From the NCBI GenBank assembly GCA_015075405.1, contig JABTUK010000005.1:813747-877746 (forward strand): a stretch of DNA of 64,000 bases. The letters are read 5' to 3'. Position 1 is the first letter of the stretch. Each line of letters opens with the position of its first letter. The notes beneath the pieces are model-generated. The model was not told the DNA's origin. It did no database searches and worked only from the letters and a program-made list of their open reading frames with translations. This DNA comes from Anaerolineales bacterium (GTDB taxonomy: Bacteria; Chloroflexota; Anaerolineae; 4572-78; J111). Shown here in pieces: positions 28,292 through 36,636 of the stretch. The translations under genes were made by a program, and so were the position numbers.

Positions 28292-28536
28292 TATTCACCT
28301 CGTAACCTTGTGTATACCCGCAGGGGGATTGATTGGATTAAAGTGCTGGCCTGCAATTTTCTCGGAAGAGACGCCGATAGCGGCAACGGGCGGCCAGCTC
28401 AAACCCGGCCCTGATGTTTAGCCCTCGGTGCGTAGGGTTGCGCTCTACTGGTAGGATTTACGTGCAGACCAGTGAGGCGGTAAAGGCACGGCGGCGCGTT
28501 CCAGAGCGCCCGGTGCGAGTTTGGCAAGTTCATTGC
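28292..28536. other. Gene-free divergent spacer, possibly structured
   Basis: About 245 bases between the minus methylase and the plus virion block with no reading frame I believe. It has several short inverted repeats (GCCGATAGCGGC, GGGCGGCC/GGCC). It could hold a cos/pac site, an origin or a leader RNA. The end near 28537 carries the late-type promoter. Confidence 0.35.
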
Positions 28537-28565
28537 TTAATTTTCAAAAGCTTTTGTCATAGAGT
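28537..28565 (+). promoter_or_regulatory. Late-type promoter before the virion block
   Basis: TTAATT, 17 bases with TTCAA after the -35, then TAGAGT at 28560-28565. It leads to the 132-aa gene after a 53-base leader. Confidence 0.6.
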
Positions 28566-28618
28566 GGTTTTGATCGGGGGAGAATCCCTCAATTTCGACT
28601 TGAGAAAGGAACTGCTTT

Positions 28619-29017
28619 ATGGCTATTACTGTTGAAGTTGCATCAACAATCAAAATTGTGGACGGCGGCGCGACCGTTGTGGACCGGGAATTTATCTCTA
28701 GCTATGAAATCACCGGGAAGGTGGAAGGGGATTACTGGCTGGACGCTCAATCCAGCAGCTTCACCCTGTGCGTCAAGGGGACTAATGTCACCACCCCGGC
28801 CATTGTGGACCCGTTTGTGGTCGGCCTCTCGACCATTCGCGGCATTGCCCTCCAGAGTGAGATTAACCTGGAGCTGGTCATTGATGGCGCGGCCACGCCG
28901 ATCCAGATGGCCGAAGGCAATATGGCGATTGCCCAGGCCGAGATGCAGACCATCAAAATCAGCAAAGACGACACGCGAACCGGCAACGTCCAGTTCATCG
29001 TGTGGGGGGATAGATAA
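28619..29017 (+). CDS. Hypothetical virion-block protein, 132 aa
   Basis: AAAGGAA lies before the ATG. The sequence is almost wholly beta-strand-type (ITVEVASTIKIVDGG, FTLCVKG, INLELVIDG), which suits a capsid decoration or other virion protein. First gene of the virion block, with its stop overlapping the next start (TAATG). No family recognised. Confidence 0.6.
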   Translation: MAITVEVASTIKIVDGGATVVDREFISSYEITGKVEGDYWLDAQSSSFTLCVKGTNVTTPAIVDPFVVGLSTIRGIALQSEINLELVIDGAATPIQMAEGNMAIAQAEMQTIKISKDDTRTGNVQFIVWGDR

Positions 29018-29334
29018 TGCTGCCTTTTTACTCTGACCAAACGATGTGGGGACCGCAAGGCGACCCCAACAAAGAGCGGCCCCGGCTGAAGCCGGGTGAC
29101 CGCATGGCCGATGGCACGATTTTTATGGGGGATAGCCCTGAGCTGGTGCTGCTGGCCGAACTGGCCCGGGTCGAGGATGCGCTGCGCCCGCTAGATGCGA
29201 AACGGGCCGAACTGCTGGTCAAGCTGGCCGAAGTGAATCCGGAGAAGTACGGCCAGCCGATCATCGGCGTGGCAACCGAAACCGAACCGGCTGCACCCGC
29301 CTCATCCAAGAAGAAGGCAGCCAAGAGTGCCTAG
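29017..29334 (+). CDS. Hypothetical protein, 105 aa
   Basis: Starts inside the stop of the preceding gene. The N-terminal part is proline/charged (KERPRLKPGDRMADG), the middle is helical, and the C-terminus is alanine/lysine-rich (PASSKKKAAKSA). No recognised family. Cotranslated with its neighbours. Confidence 0.55.
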   Translation: MLPFYSDQTMWGPQGDPNKERPRLKPGDRMADGTIFMGDSPELVLLAELARVEDALRPLDAKRAELLVKLAEVNPEKYGQPIIGVATETEPAAPASSKKKAAKSA

Positions 29335-29758
29335 ACAAAACGTTTCCCGCACCATGCAGAACTACCTCCAGACGCTCAGCGAGCAGATGCACCACTATGC
29401 GGTGTTGCGCCTGTTTAATGGCCTGGAAACGGCCGCCAGCGGCCGCCTCTGCCTGGATGCGCAGGTGCCGGCCCTCGCTTCGCCTGATGGGGTGGAGTGT
29501 AAATGCGGCCTGGTTGTGCTGGCCTCGTACCGCAAGGGCGATACCTACAGCCAGGAGTTGCTCCGGTTTGAAAGCCACTACGACCCTAACGAGGTGTTGG
29601 GGTTGGGGCCGGCTCGCTGGGGCCAGATGGCCGATACGCTGGCCTACCAGCTCGTCGCCCAACTGGTCTTGTGGCGACAGGACAAGCAAGCCGTGTCTTT
29701 CAGCTACTTGGCGGCCACCACCGGCCTCCTACCCGACCGGCAGAGGTTCTATCTCTAA
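29327..29758 (+). CDS. Hypothetical protein before the terminase, 143 aa
   Basis: GTG start overlapping the previous gene. An ATG nine codons on is an alternative. The protein is helical with a strand pair (CLDAQVPAL, CGLVVLAS). Its place directly before the large terminase would suit a small terminase or packaging factor, but no HTH is visible. Confidence 0.55.
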   Translation: MPRQNVSRTMQNYLQTLSEQMHHYAVLRLFNGLETAASGRLCLDAQVPALASPDGVECKCGLVVLASYRKGDTYSQELLRFESHYDPNEVLGLGPARWGQMADTLAYQLVAQLVLWRQDKQAVSFSYLAATTGLLPDRQRFYL

Positions 29759-29761
29759 GTT

Positions 29762-29777
29762 TTCCCCAATTGGGGAA
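29762..29777. repeat. 16-bp palindrome TTCCCCAATTGGGGAA, copy 8
   Basis: In the 30-base gap just before the terminase gene. Confidence 0.85.
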
Positions 29778-29788
29778 TCGAGCGAGTT

Positions 29789-31345
29789 ATGTCCCGACCT
29801 TACCAGTTGACTCCCGCTGACATCGAAATCTTCAAACGCGCCTGTAATCCTGCCGATGGCATCGGGATCAACTGGTTCATCAAGTATTATTTCGGTGGCC
29901 GGGAGCTGCGGGAATGGCAGTTCTACTGGCACCACGCCCGGCAGACGCAGCTCTCGTGTGTGGGCGGGGTCGGCAGCGGTAAAACCGTCGGCGCGGGCCT
30001 GTCCTACGCGGCATTTGCCGCCATGACTCCTGGCTACGAGTATATGAACGTCGCCCCGACTGCCTGGCAATCGGCCTTGCAATATCGGGCGATCCTGGCC
30101 GAAGCAGCGGACAAACCCTTTGAGAAGTTCATCTACAAATATGCCGAGCGGCCCTATCCCCGCATCATCCTCAAACACAATGGCATTAGCGAGTCAACGA
30201 TGTGGTTTATGTCGGCTGCCGACGATGCCGAGCGCATCCAGGGGGTCAGCCTCGATGCGGCCAACGTGGACGAGTGTGGGGTGCTGATTGATGGCTCCTG
30301 GCTGCTAACGATGCTCATCAGCCGCTTGCGCGGCACGGTCAATATGAGGAATGGCCGCGAGCGGCCCAGGCAGCGCCGGCTGTCCTGCATCACCGCCAAC
30401 TATGAAGTCGCCCCGCCCTGGCTGTGGGAGCGAATGGACCGGATGTTCAGCCAGCCGGAGTATTTCCTCTCAATGGTCATCAAGTCCGAGGATAACCTGA
30501 GCAAAGAGGATATCGAGTCCTTCAAGCTGGTCATCCCCAAAGACCAGTGGGAGATGATGCTGGAAGGCAAGAAACCAGAAGGCTCAGGCGAACACTTTCA
30601 CGTCAATTCGGTAACCGCCTGTGAAGATTGGAGCTTGAACCGTCACGCCCAGTACCATCTGCTGGAGAAAGAAGTACCCACCCCTGAGTGGGCCTACGAG
30701 GAGAATCCCGGCGCCGGCTGCGTTCACTTCGAGATGCCGAGCGAGGCCAGGAAGGGCCGCAACTATCTCCTGATCGGCGACCCGGGCAGCGACAACCCGC
30801 CGCGACGCAACGCCGGCGTGATTTGGGTACTGGATATTACCGATTTTCCCAGGCAACGAGCGACGTTAGTTTATTTCAAGTGGGTCTACGGCCATGGCAC
30901 CTACGACAACTTTTTGACCGCCTATGAGTACGCTTACCGCAAGTACCGGCCGCTCGATGCGCTGATAGATTCGACCGGGACGCAGAAACTTTGGAACGAG
31001 CAGGTTTTGCTGGACCGGGGTATCGCGGCCGCCGGCATGAACTTCTCCGGCGACAAAAAAGGGATGCTGGTCGCGGCCATGCGCCTGGTTGAGCGCCAGC
31101 TTATCAGGTGGCCTTACATCCAGGGGATTCGCTCGCAGCTCCTGACCTACAAACTGGCCGAGGATAACAAGCTGCCCCAGGACATTGTGGCCGTGCTGAT
31201 GATGGCCGCGTTCTTTCTCAGAATGTACCAGTGGGAAGATTATGCCGAGGAACACCAACCCGAAACGCCGGTGCTGATGGCCCCGGCCCACGACGCTCGC
31301 AATACGGTGCTAACGCCCCGTACCGCAGGCTTGCTCATTCCGTAG
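29789..31345 (+). CDS. terL: Terminase large subunit
   Basis: A 518-aa packaging motor. The ATPase domain has Walker A GGVGSGKT (59-66) and acidic Walker B residues in AANVDECG (D161-E162). The nuclease domain has D331 in YLLIGDPGSD, D394 in DALIDSTGT and a later PQDIVAVLM. It would pump DNA into the prohead and cut concatemers. Length fits the family (about 450-600). Confidence 0.92.
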   Translation: MSRPYQLTPADIEIFKRACNPADGIGINWFIKYYFGGRELREWQFYWHHARQTQLSCVGGVGSGKTVGAGLSYAAFAAMTPGYEYMNVAPTAWQSALQYRAILAEAADKPFEKFIYKYAERPYPRIILKHNGISESTMWFMSAADDAERIQGVSLDAANVDECGVLIDGSWLLTMLISRLRGTVNMRNGRERPRQRRLSCITANYEVAPPWLWERMDRMFSQPEYFLSMVIKSEDNLSKEDIESFKLVIPKDQWEMMLEGKKPEGSGEHFHVNSVTACEDWSLNRHAQYHLLEKEVPTPEWAYEENPGAGCVHFEMPSEARKGRNYLLIGDPGSDNPPRRNAGVIWVLDITDFPRQRATLVYFKWVYGHGTYDNFLTAYEYAYRKYRPLDALIDSTGTQKLWNEQVLLDRGIAAAGMNFSGDKKGMLVAAMRLVERQLIRWPYIQGIRSQLLTYKLAEDNKLPQDIVAVLMMAAFFLRMYQWEDYAEEHQPETPVLMAPAHDARNTVLTPRTAGLLIP

Positions 31346-31354
31346 GAGCATTTA

Positions 31355-31411
31355 ATGAACTTGCTAATTCTGGCTGTTCTCCTGGCCGTGTGCGCCCTCG
31401 TCTGGGAGTAG
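31355..31411 (+). CDS. Tiny hydrophobic peptide, 18 aa
   Basis: TAGGAG lies 8 bases before an ATG that opens MNLLILAVLLAVCALVWE and stop. This is a single membrane-spanning peptide right after the terminase gene. It overlaps the 3' end of the convergent minus-strand gene. The clean ribosome site is its main support. Confidence 0.35.
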   Translation: MNLLILAVLLAVCALVWE

Positions 31412-32173
31412 CTCCGGCCAGTCCACCAGGACATCAAAACCCAGCTCGCTGAGCGCTTCGTCCAGTTCGTCGGCCAGCGCCTGGGCTTGTTCCTTGTGGA
31501 AAGTGTCGGTGAACCAAGTGGCGGCGATGGTGTTGGGGTCCGACTCCAGGTCCAGCGTGTAGCAGCCGTCTACCAAGTCGTCGGGGATATAAATCCGCAC
31601 TTCCTGGCACGGTTCGAGAATCGAGTCGCGCAGCAGATCGTTGATCCAGGCCCTGAAGTTGGGCGGGTCTTTGAGCTGCCAGGCTTTATGACAGGCGATA
31701 CATTTGCCGTGATCGGCCAGGCTGATTAGCTCATCCTCGCCGGAAACCTCGCCGCCGTGCGCCGGGCAGTAGCCGGTGATCGGGTGATCGGCCAGGTAAG
31801 CCGCGATTTCACCCACTGCCGCCTCGCGCCATTCCGGCTCATCGTCAATAAGCTGAGGCGACTCCAGCAGGTCATAGCATTGCTGAAGCAGATCGCGCAG
31901 ATCGGCGCTGATACTTTCTGTCTTTTGCGCTTGGTAGCCGCGCCGCTTTAGCCACTGGATGACCAGGGCCTCGAAGGCGCTGGCCTGAACGGTGATGTGG
32001 CCGGTGGCCCGGCCGCGCTTGTGTTCGACGCTGATCTCCACCACCGTGCCGGCGCTGGCCGAGGGCGAAGTCACCAGAATGATTTTGGTCAGATAGTTAA
32101 TGAATCCGTTGCGTAAAAAAGCCCACCCGCCGGTGGGCATTTCCAGGCTGTAAATGTCATCTGGGTTAGCCAT
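31364..32173 (-). CDS. Hypothetical zinc-site protein, 269 aa
   Basis: Start at 32173 (MANPDDIYSL). Codons further upstream are arginine-rich shadow of the next gene. The middle has a C-H / C-C site (GYCPAHGGE, then GKCIACHKAW), a likely zinc knuckle. The C-terminus is acidic. First-described member of a minus-strand cassette inserted between the terminase and portal genes. Function unknown. Confidence 0.6.
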   Translation of the reverse strand: MANPDDIYSLEMPTGGWAFLRNGFINYLTKIILVTSPSASAGTVVEISVEHKRGRATGHITVQASAFEALVIQWLKRRGYQAQKTESISADLRDLLQQCYDLLESPQLIDDEPEWREAAVGEIAAYLADHPITGYCPAHGGEVSGEDELISLADHGKCIACHKAWQLKDPPNFRAWINDLLRDSILEPCQEVRIYIPDDLVDGCYTLDLESDPNTIAATWFTDTFHKEQAQALADELDEALSELGFDVLVDWPELLPDEGAHGQENSQN

Positions 32174-32174
32174 A

Positions 32175-32543
32175 CTAAAAGGCAATCCTTTCTCCTGTAA
32201 TCTGGTTCTCTTTAACGACCTCGAAAGTAAGCGGCGTGCCGGGCGCGCCGGACCGGGCCGGGTAACGCAGGTCCAGGCCGCACAGGGCCGCCTCCTCCTG
32301 GTCAATTTGAACGAAGTAGAAGAATCCTACCCAATCGGTGCGCAGCACTCGCGGTAGATAGCTGCCTGGCCCGATCTCGATATCGTGGCTGAAATTGTGG
32401 GCAACTGCCAGGACGGTGCAGGGGATTTCGGGGGTCTGTGTGACCACCTCGCCGGTCTGGGGATGGATAAAGTCGTAGGGGACGTAGCGGAAATAAAGGG
32501 TCGCACCGATGGGATAGCGCGGCTCTAACGAGTTTAGGTTCAT
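32175..32543 (-). CDS. Hypothetical protein, 122 aa
   Basis: A strand-rich small protein (GATLYFRYVPYDFI, WVGFFYFVQIDQEE) one base from the next gene in the minus cassette. AGGAG lies before the ATG. No family recognised. Confidence 0.6.
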   Translation of the reverse strand: MNLNSLEPRYPIGATLYFRYVPYDFIHPQTGEVVTQTPEIPCTVLAVAHNFSHDIEIGPGSYLPRVLRTDWVGFFYFVQIDQEEAALCGLDLRYPARSGAPGTPLTFEVVKENQITGERIAF

Positions 32544-32598
32544 TTTACTCCTCTTATACGAACCATTGTAAATAGGTCAATTAATACACGAATCGGGG

Positions 32599-33087
32599 TC
32601 ACTTCCGTCTTTCCTTGGACGGATGGAATCCTTCCGCATCGAGCGTAATTTCTTCCCGGTCCGATATGGCCCCCAGGTCGGAGCTTTCGCAGGCAGGGCA
32701 GGCTTCGCCTCCGTCGCGCTCGGCTACAAACTGGTGGCCGCAGCTCTGGCACTCCGTATCCGGCTGGGGTTGGTTGTCCCCCTCCGGGGACGCCGAACCC
32801 CCGTAAACCACCGGGGGCAGGTCGTTGTACGGCTGCCGGCGCAGCCACTCGGCCAGCGCCTCGCTGTTGGTGATCGGGTCGCCATCCTCGTCTACGACCG
32901 TCTCAGAACAGAGATCACACTCATAACACTCGATGTACCCCCCAAAGGTCAGCGTGCTGCTTGGTACGTAATCGAGTTCGCCGACATTGCTGACCGTCTG
33001 GATACTGGTGACGATGGTTACATCATTGGACCGCTCGGCCAGCCTCCGCTCGACCTGGCACTTGGGGCAGATGAATTTAAGGTGCAT
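32599..33087 (-). CDS. Multi-zinc-ribbon protein, 162 aa
   Basis: Has CPKC at the start, CYECDLC in the middle, and CQSCG...CPACES near the C-terminus, that is at least two complete zinc ribbons. The C-terminus is acidic then basic. Start at 33087 from a GAGG site. Overlaps the 73-aa gene by 11 bases. Probably binds nucleic acid or protein. Role unknown. Confidence 0.65.
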   Translation of the reverse strand: MHLKFICPKCQVERRLAERSNDVTIVTSIQTVSNVGELDYVPSSTLTFGGYIECYECDLCSETVVDEDGDPITNSEALAEWLRRQPYNDLPPVVYGGSASPEGDNQPQPDTECQSCGHQFVAERDGGEACPACESSDLGAISDREEITLDAEGFHPSKERRK

Positions 33088-33298
33088 TTTTGTTCGCCTC
33101 CAGCTCCGGCCCGGCCAGCAGGTCCAGGCCGGCCTTTTCTTTGACCTCCTTGACCATCGTCGGGACATCATCCCAAAAGGCCAGCTCGGACACGCCGCGA
33201 ATGTTATTGCAACACCAGGTTGTAATTCGCTGCTCGGTTTCAGCCGTGATGTTTGTCGCGGTCAGCATGATAAAAATAGTTTTAGTCATATGGGTCAT
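33077..33298 (-). CDS. Hypothetical protein, 73 aa
   Basis: AAGGAG lies before the ATG at 33298. The N-terminus is a strand (KTIFIMLTATNIT), then helices. Overlaps both neighbours by a few bases in the minus cassette. No family recognised. Confidence 0.55.
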   Translation of the reverse strand: MTHMTKTIFIMLTATNITAETEQRITTWCCNNIRGVSELAFWDDVPTMVKEVKEKAGLDLLAGPELEANKNAP

Positions 33299-33633
33299 AA
33301 AGTTTTTCTCCTTATCCGGTCTATCTGGTTGTTGATTTCCATCAGGATTTGGGTAGTAAAATGCCCTCCCCGCTGGCCACGAGGAGGGCGATTTTCTTTG
33401 ATAATTTCGGCTGCTTCGCGCAGCACCTTGAGGGTGGTGCAGGCGGTGATGTAGGTGGGCGGGAGTCCTTTCAGGTGGTTTTCTTCGACAGTGTACTTGT
33501 CACTGGCGGCCTTGCGGTTCTTAATTCCGTACCAAGCATTGACCCACCCCGTCAGGTTGCTGTAGCTCACCTGGCTGTCTTTGGTGCGCTTTCGCGTCTG
33601 CGGCGGCGGGATTAGTTCCCATCGTTCAGGCAT
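33295..33633 (-). CDS. Hypothetical basic protein, 112 aa
   Basis: A basic protein (PPPQTRKRTKDSQ, NRPPRGQRGG) likely to touch nucleic acid. The start at 33633 is inside the previous gene's end and lacks a ribosome site, so translation is probably coupled. A TTG four codons upstream is an alternative. Confidence 0.5.
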   Translation of the reverse strand: MPERWELIPPPQTRKRTKDSQVSYSNLTGWVNAWYGIKNRKAASDKYTVEENHLKGLPPTYITACTTLKVLREAAEIIKENRPPRGQRGGHFTTQILMEINNQIDRIRRKTL

Positions 33634-34076
33634 AGCGCAATCCAATTAGGGACATCGCCCTGCTTGCGCCGGCACCAGGCCCGCAGCTTTTGACCCAACT
33701 GGCCGATGCCGTCGCCCGGTTCGCCGATGCGAAAAATCCGCTCGCTCCGGCTGTAGTGAGCGGCGGCTTTGCCCAGAAGGGCGGCGTAATCCTGCCCCAT
33801 GCAGGTATAGATATTGACGTAGCTGTTCAGCCCCAACTCAATCCATTGATTCCCCAATTGGGGAATCGTCAGCGTGCTTTGCACCAGGCGCAGATCGTAA
33901 GGTTCAATGCGCCGGTCAGCGGGAATCAGCCCGTGGAGGGCGCTCAGACAAAATAAGTCCACCCGCGGCAGGGAATTTCTGACGATTTTCCACAGCGGGC
34001 CATCGTAGACGAGGCAGGCCGGGCCAGAGAAGCCTTTTTTACGGTCGGAACAGCCCAAAATGAGTGCTTCTTTCAT
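33612..34076 (-). CDS. DUF6884-like protein, 154 aa
   Basis: Begins KEALILGCSDRKK, with GPACLVYDGPLW and LFCLSALHGLIPAD later. This matches, from memory, the DUF6884 pattern of phage and bacterial proteins whose function is unknown. The start at 34076 has AAGGAG upstream. Its coding region holds one of the 16-bp palindromes (read as TIPQLGN). First gene of the minus cassette. Confidence 0.7.
   Translation of the reverse strand: MKEALILGCSDRKKGFSGPACLVYDGPLWKIVRNSLPRVDLFCLSALHGLIPADRRIEPYDLRLVQSTLTIPQLGNQWIELGLNSYVNIYTCMGQDYAALLGKAAAHYSRSERIFRIGEPGDGIGQLGQKLRAWCRRKQGDVPNWIALCLNDGN
33850..33865. repeat. 16-bp palindrome TTCCCCAATTGGGGAA, copy 9
   Basis: Within the coding region of the DUF6884-like gene. 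Confidence 0.85.
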
Positions 34077-34105
34077 TGAGATTTCTCCTTCCACCTGGAA
34101 AAGTA

Positions 34106-34134
34106 TGGTTTTTCAAATTCTTTTTCTTTATGCT
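34106..34134 (+). promoter_or_regulatory. Late-type promoter before the portal gene
   Basis: TTTCAA at 34111-34116, 12 bases, TATGCT at 34129-34134. The -10 ends six bases before the portal ATG, so the message is probably leaderless. Confidence 0.55.
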
Positions 34135-34140
34135 TGGGGT

Positions 34141-35856
34141 ATGGCACACGCGATTGATTACAACACCCAGGTCGTCCCCCTGGAACTGTTTGCCGACCAC
34201 CCCTTGAGGCTGGCGCCCGAGGAGCATCCTAACGGCTATTGGAGCGAGACTCACGGCAATTATAACTCCTGGTGGGCGCACTATAAAGGCTACAGCCTCA
34301 ACCGGAAAGCTAACGGGCTGGATATCTACCCGGTCAAGCTAAACATCGTTCGCCCGGCGGTGATCAATCACGCGGCTTTGTTACTCGGCCAGTTTACGGA
34401 TCGGATTGTCCGCTTTGGCATCTCAAACGCCTACGGTGTAGATAAGGCGCTGGGTGAGGAAATCACCCGCGACCTCAACATGGCTTGGCATCTCAACAGC
34501 GGCGATGTACTGCTGCTTGAGCAGGCGATGTTTCAACAAATTTTTGGCGGCATGTACTGGAACGTTGCCTGGACGCCGACCCGTAAACGCTGGCCGATCA
34601 GGTACTTCAGCGTGGACCCGCGCGCCTGCTTCCCGGTCTGGGATGGCAATGACTACAACCGCCTGGTGGCGATTGATGTCATTCACCAGGTCCCCCGGCC
34701 AACGGCCATCGCCCGCTATAGGGTCACTCCATCGCCTTTCAAAGATGCCGAGCGGGAATTTTGCACGATCAAGGAACATTGGGACGAGAACGAATACGAG
34801 ATTACCGTAGACGGCGAAATTGGCAGTTGGCCGGATGGAGCCAAAATGGGCGGCCCGAATCCTTTCCTTGATCCGGTGCTAGGGGTGAAGGTCATCCCCT
34901 ACGTCTACGCCCCCCGCCTCAGAGTGGGCGAGTTTGAAGGAGAGAGCCTGGTCCCCGGACTCGTGGGCGGGATGAAGGAACTCAACAACAACCTGGCGCA
35001 CCTCAACGAAGGCTTGGCCGACGCTATGCACCAGCAGCCGTGGGTCAAAGGCCGGCCGAAAGGCGCGGCCGGGTTCGACCAAGCCCGCAACGCCTGGATT
35101 GATTTGGGGATGGGCCAGCCCGGCAGCGGCATCGAGCCGGAAATTGGCCGGCTGGAAGGCGCGGATTTGTCCGAGGCCATGATTGCCCTGGTGGCTGACA
35201 AACTGCCGGAGTTGATCCGCGAGCACACCAACATGCCTAACGTGGGCTACGGCCGGACCGATGCCAGTGTCCGGAGCGCGCTCACCCTGCACTATATGAT
35301 GTGGCCGGCGACCAACGTGGGCGCCCACTACCGGCTCAACGCTTCGCTGGCGCTGAAGCAAATCGGCTACCTGACCTACGTCATTGCCATGTCCAAGCGC
35401 AAACTGGGCGAGAACCTCAACGCCGTAGAGAGCATCGGCTTTAACGCCTCCGATAAGCACATCGAGGCCATTTTGGTGGGCCACAAAACCCACTGGCCGC
35501 CGATGCTGCCGCAGGACCGCAGCGAGTTGGTCAACGAGATGGTGCAGCGCATTAGCTCCCAGCTTATCTCCCGCGAAACGGCGATTCGCCGCCTCGATGG
35601 CGCGGACGAGCTGGCCGAGGAGCTGGAGCGCATCGAGGATGACATCCAGGCCGAGCAGGAGCGGCAAATGGAAATGGCCGAACAGCAGAACGAGATGACC
35701 GACGAGCAGGCCGATAAAGACATGGACCGCAACATGCAGCAGGCCGGGCATAAAAACAAGCTCGACATGCAGCGCGATAAAGCTAAACCTAAACCCAGCG
35801 ACCGCACCAACAACGCCCAGGCCAAAGGCGGGCGAAGTAAAAATAATGGTAAATAA
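34141..35856 (+). CDS. Portal protein
   Basis: A 571-aa protein with the general look of a phage portal. It has strand/helix clip-and-stem-like sequence in the middle (GLVGGMKELNNNLAHLNEGL) and a long charged helical C-terminus (AEELERIEDDIQAEQERQ). It lies between the terminase and the scaffold/capsid genes. The start at 34141 is chosen because the promoter's start falls there. The frame is open 27 codons upstream. It would form the dodecamer through which DNA enters the head. Confidence 0.8.
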   Translation: MAHAIDYNTQVVPLELFADHPLRLAPEEHPNGYWSETHGNYNSWWAHYKGYSLNRKANGLDIYPVKLNIVRPAVINHAALLLGQFTDRIVRFGISNAYGVDKALGEEITRDLNMAWHLNSGDVLLLEQAMFQQIFGGMYWNVAWTPTRKRWPIRYFSVDPRACFPVWDGNDYNRLVAIDVIHQVPRPTAIARYRVTPSPFKDAEREFCTIKEHWDENEYEITVDGEIGSWPDGAKMGGPNPFLDPVLGVKVIPYVYAPRLRVGEFEGESLVPGLVGGMKELNNNLAHLNEGLADAMHQQPWVKGRPKGAAGFDQARNAWIDLGMGQPGSGIEPEIGRLEGADLSEAMIALVADKLPELIREHTNMPNVGYGRTDASVRSALTLHYMMWPATNVGAHYRLNASLALKQIGYLTYVIAMSKRKLGENLNAVESIGFNASDKHIEAILVGHKTHWPPMLPQDRSELVNEMVQRISSQLISRETAIRRLDGADELAEELERIEDDIQAEQERQMEMAEQQNEMTDEQADKDMDRNMQQAGHKNKLDMQRDKAKPKPSDRTNNAQAKGGRSKNNGK

Positions 35857-35873
35857 CTAAAGGAGTTATCCCA

Positions 35874-36554
35874 ATGTCTGACGACAATACCCAAGACCTG
35901 TCCCAACTGACCGAAAAGCTAACCCAACTCTCGGCCCAGCTCGAACAGGCCAAAGCCGCTTTAACCGAGCGGGACAACAAAATCAAGGAACTCGAAGGCG
36001 CGACCGGCGGCTTCAAAACGGCTAACGGCCAACTCACAGCCAAAGTGACCGACCTGGAAGCCCAACTGGCCGCCGCCCAGCAGACCATCCAGACCCAGAC
36101 CGGCGAACTGACCAACTGGACCACCAAATTCGACCAGCTCAATCAGGCCCACACGACCCTGAGCGGAGCCAAAACTGGCCTGGAGCAAGAGCTTGGCTTA
36201 TTCAAACTCATCGCCGAGGAATCCAAGTATCACGGCTTGATTGGCGTCGTGAGCGACATCAAGACCGATCCCGACCCGGCCAAGCAAAAAGAAATCCTTG
36301 ATCGGCTCTCCGGCAAGTTCCAGGCCCAGGCCAACCAGGTCCTCGACGCTTACCGCGCCGGTGGGACCAGCCCGGCCGGGAACGTCACCGGCAGCAAGCC
36401 GGGCGGCAGCTTACCGACCGACCCGAAAGCGGCCTTTGCCGAGTACCAGAGCCTGCTAAACGCGACCGACCAGGAATCCTTGAGCCGCCGGGCGGCGCTG
36501 TACGAAGTCATTACCAATGCTCAGTTTGGCGACAACGCCAAGCAGCAGAATTAA
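35874..36554 (+). CDS. Scaffolding protein (coiled coil), 226 aa
   Basis: The first 100 residues are a coiled coil (LTEKLTQLSAQLEQAKAA and on), followed by a flexible linker and a helical end. Place between portal and major capsid genes, with AAGGAG before the ATG, fits an assembly scaffold that shapes the prohead and then leaves. No protease motif is visible. Confidence 0.75.
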   Translation: MSDDNTQDLSQLTEKLTQLSAQLEQAKAALTERDNKIKELEGATGGFKTANGQLTAKVTDLEAQLAAAQQTIQTQTGELTNWTTKFDQLNQAHTTLSGAKTGLEQELGLFKLIAEESKYHGLIGVVSDIKTDPDPAKQKEILDRLSGKFQAQANQVLDAYRAGGTSPAGNVTGSKPGGSLPTDPKAAFAEYQSLLNATDQESLSRRAALYEVITNAQFGDNAKQQN

Positions 36555-36636
36555 CCAAAGGTGAAGTTCGCTCCCACACAAACCTGCCCGACCAGGGCCA
36601 AACCCAACTTTATTTTTTTAGAAGGAGCAAACTTCA

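Noticed and set aside
28340..28530. tRNA gene in the divergent spacer
   Set aside because: No cloverleaf or T-loop motif could be folded by eye.
34879..35751. 290-codon minus-strand frame in the portal gene
   Set aside because: Histidine/valine/leucine-rich shadow of the portal coding strand.
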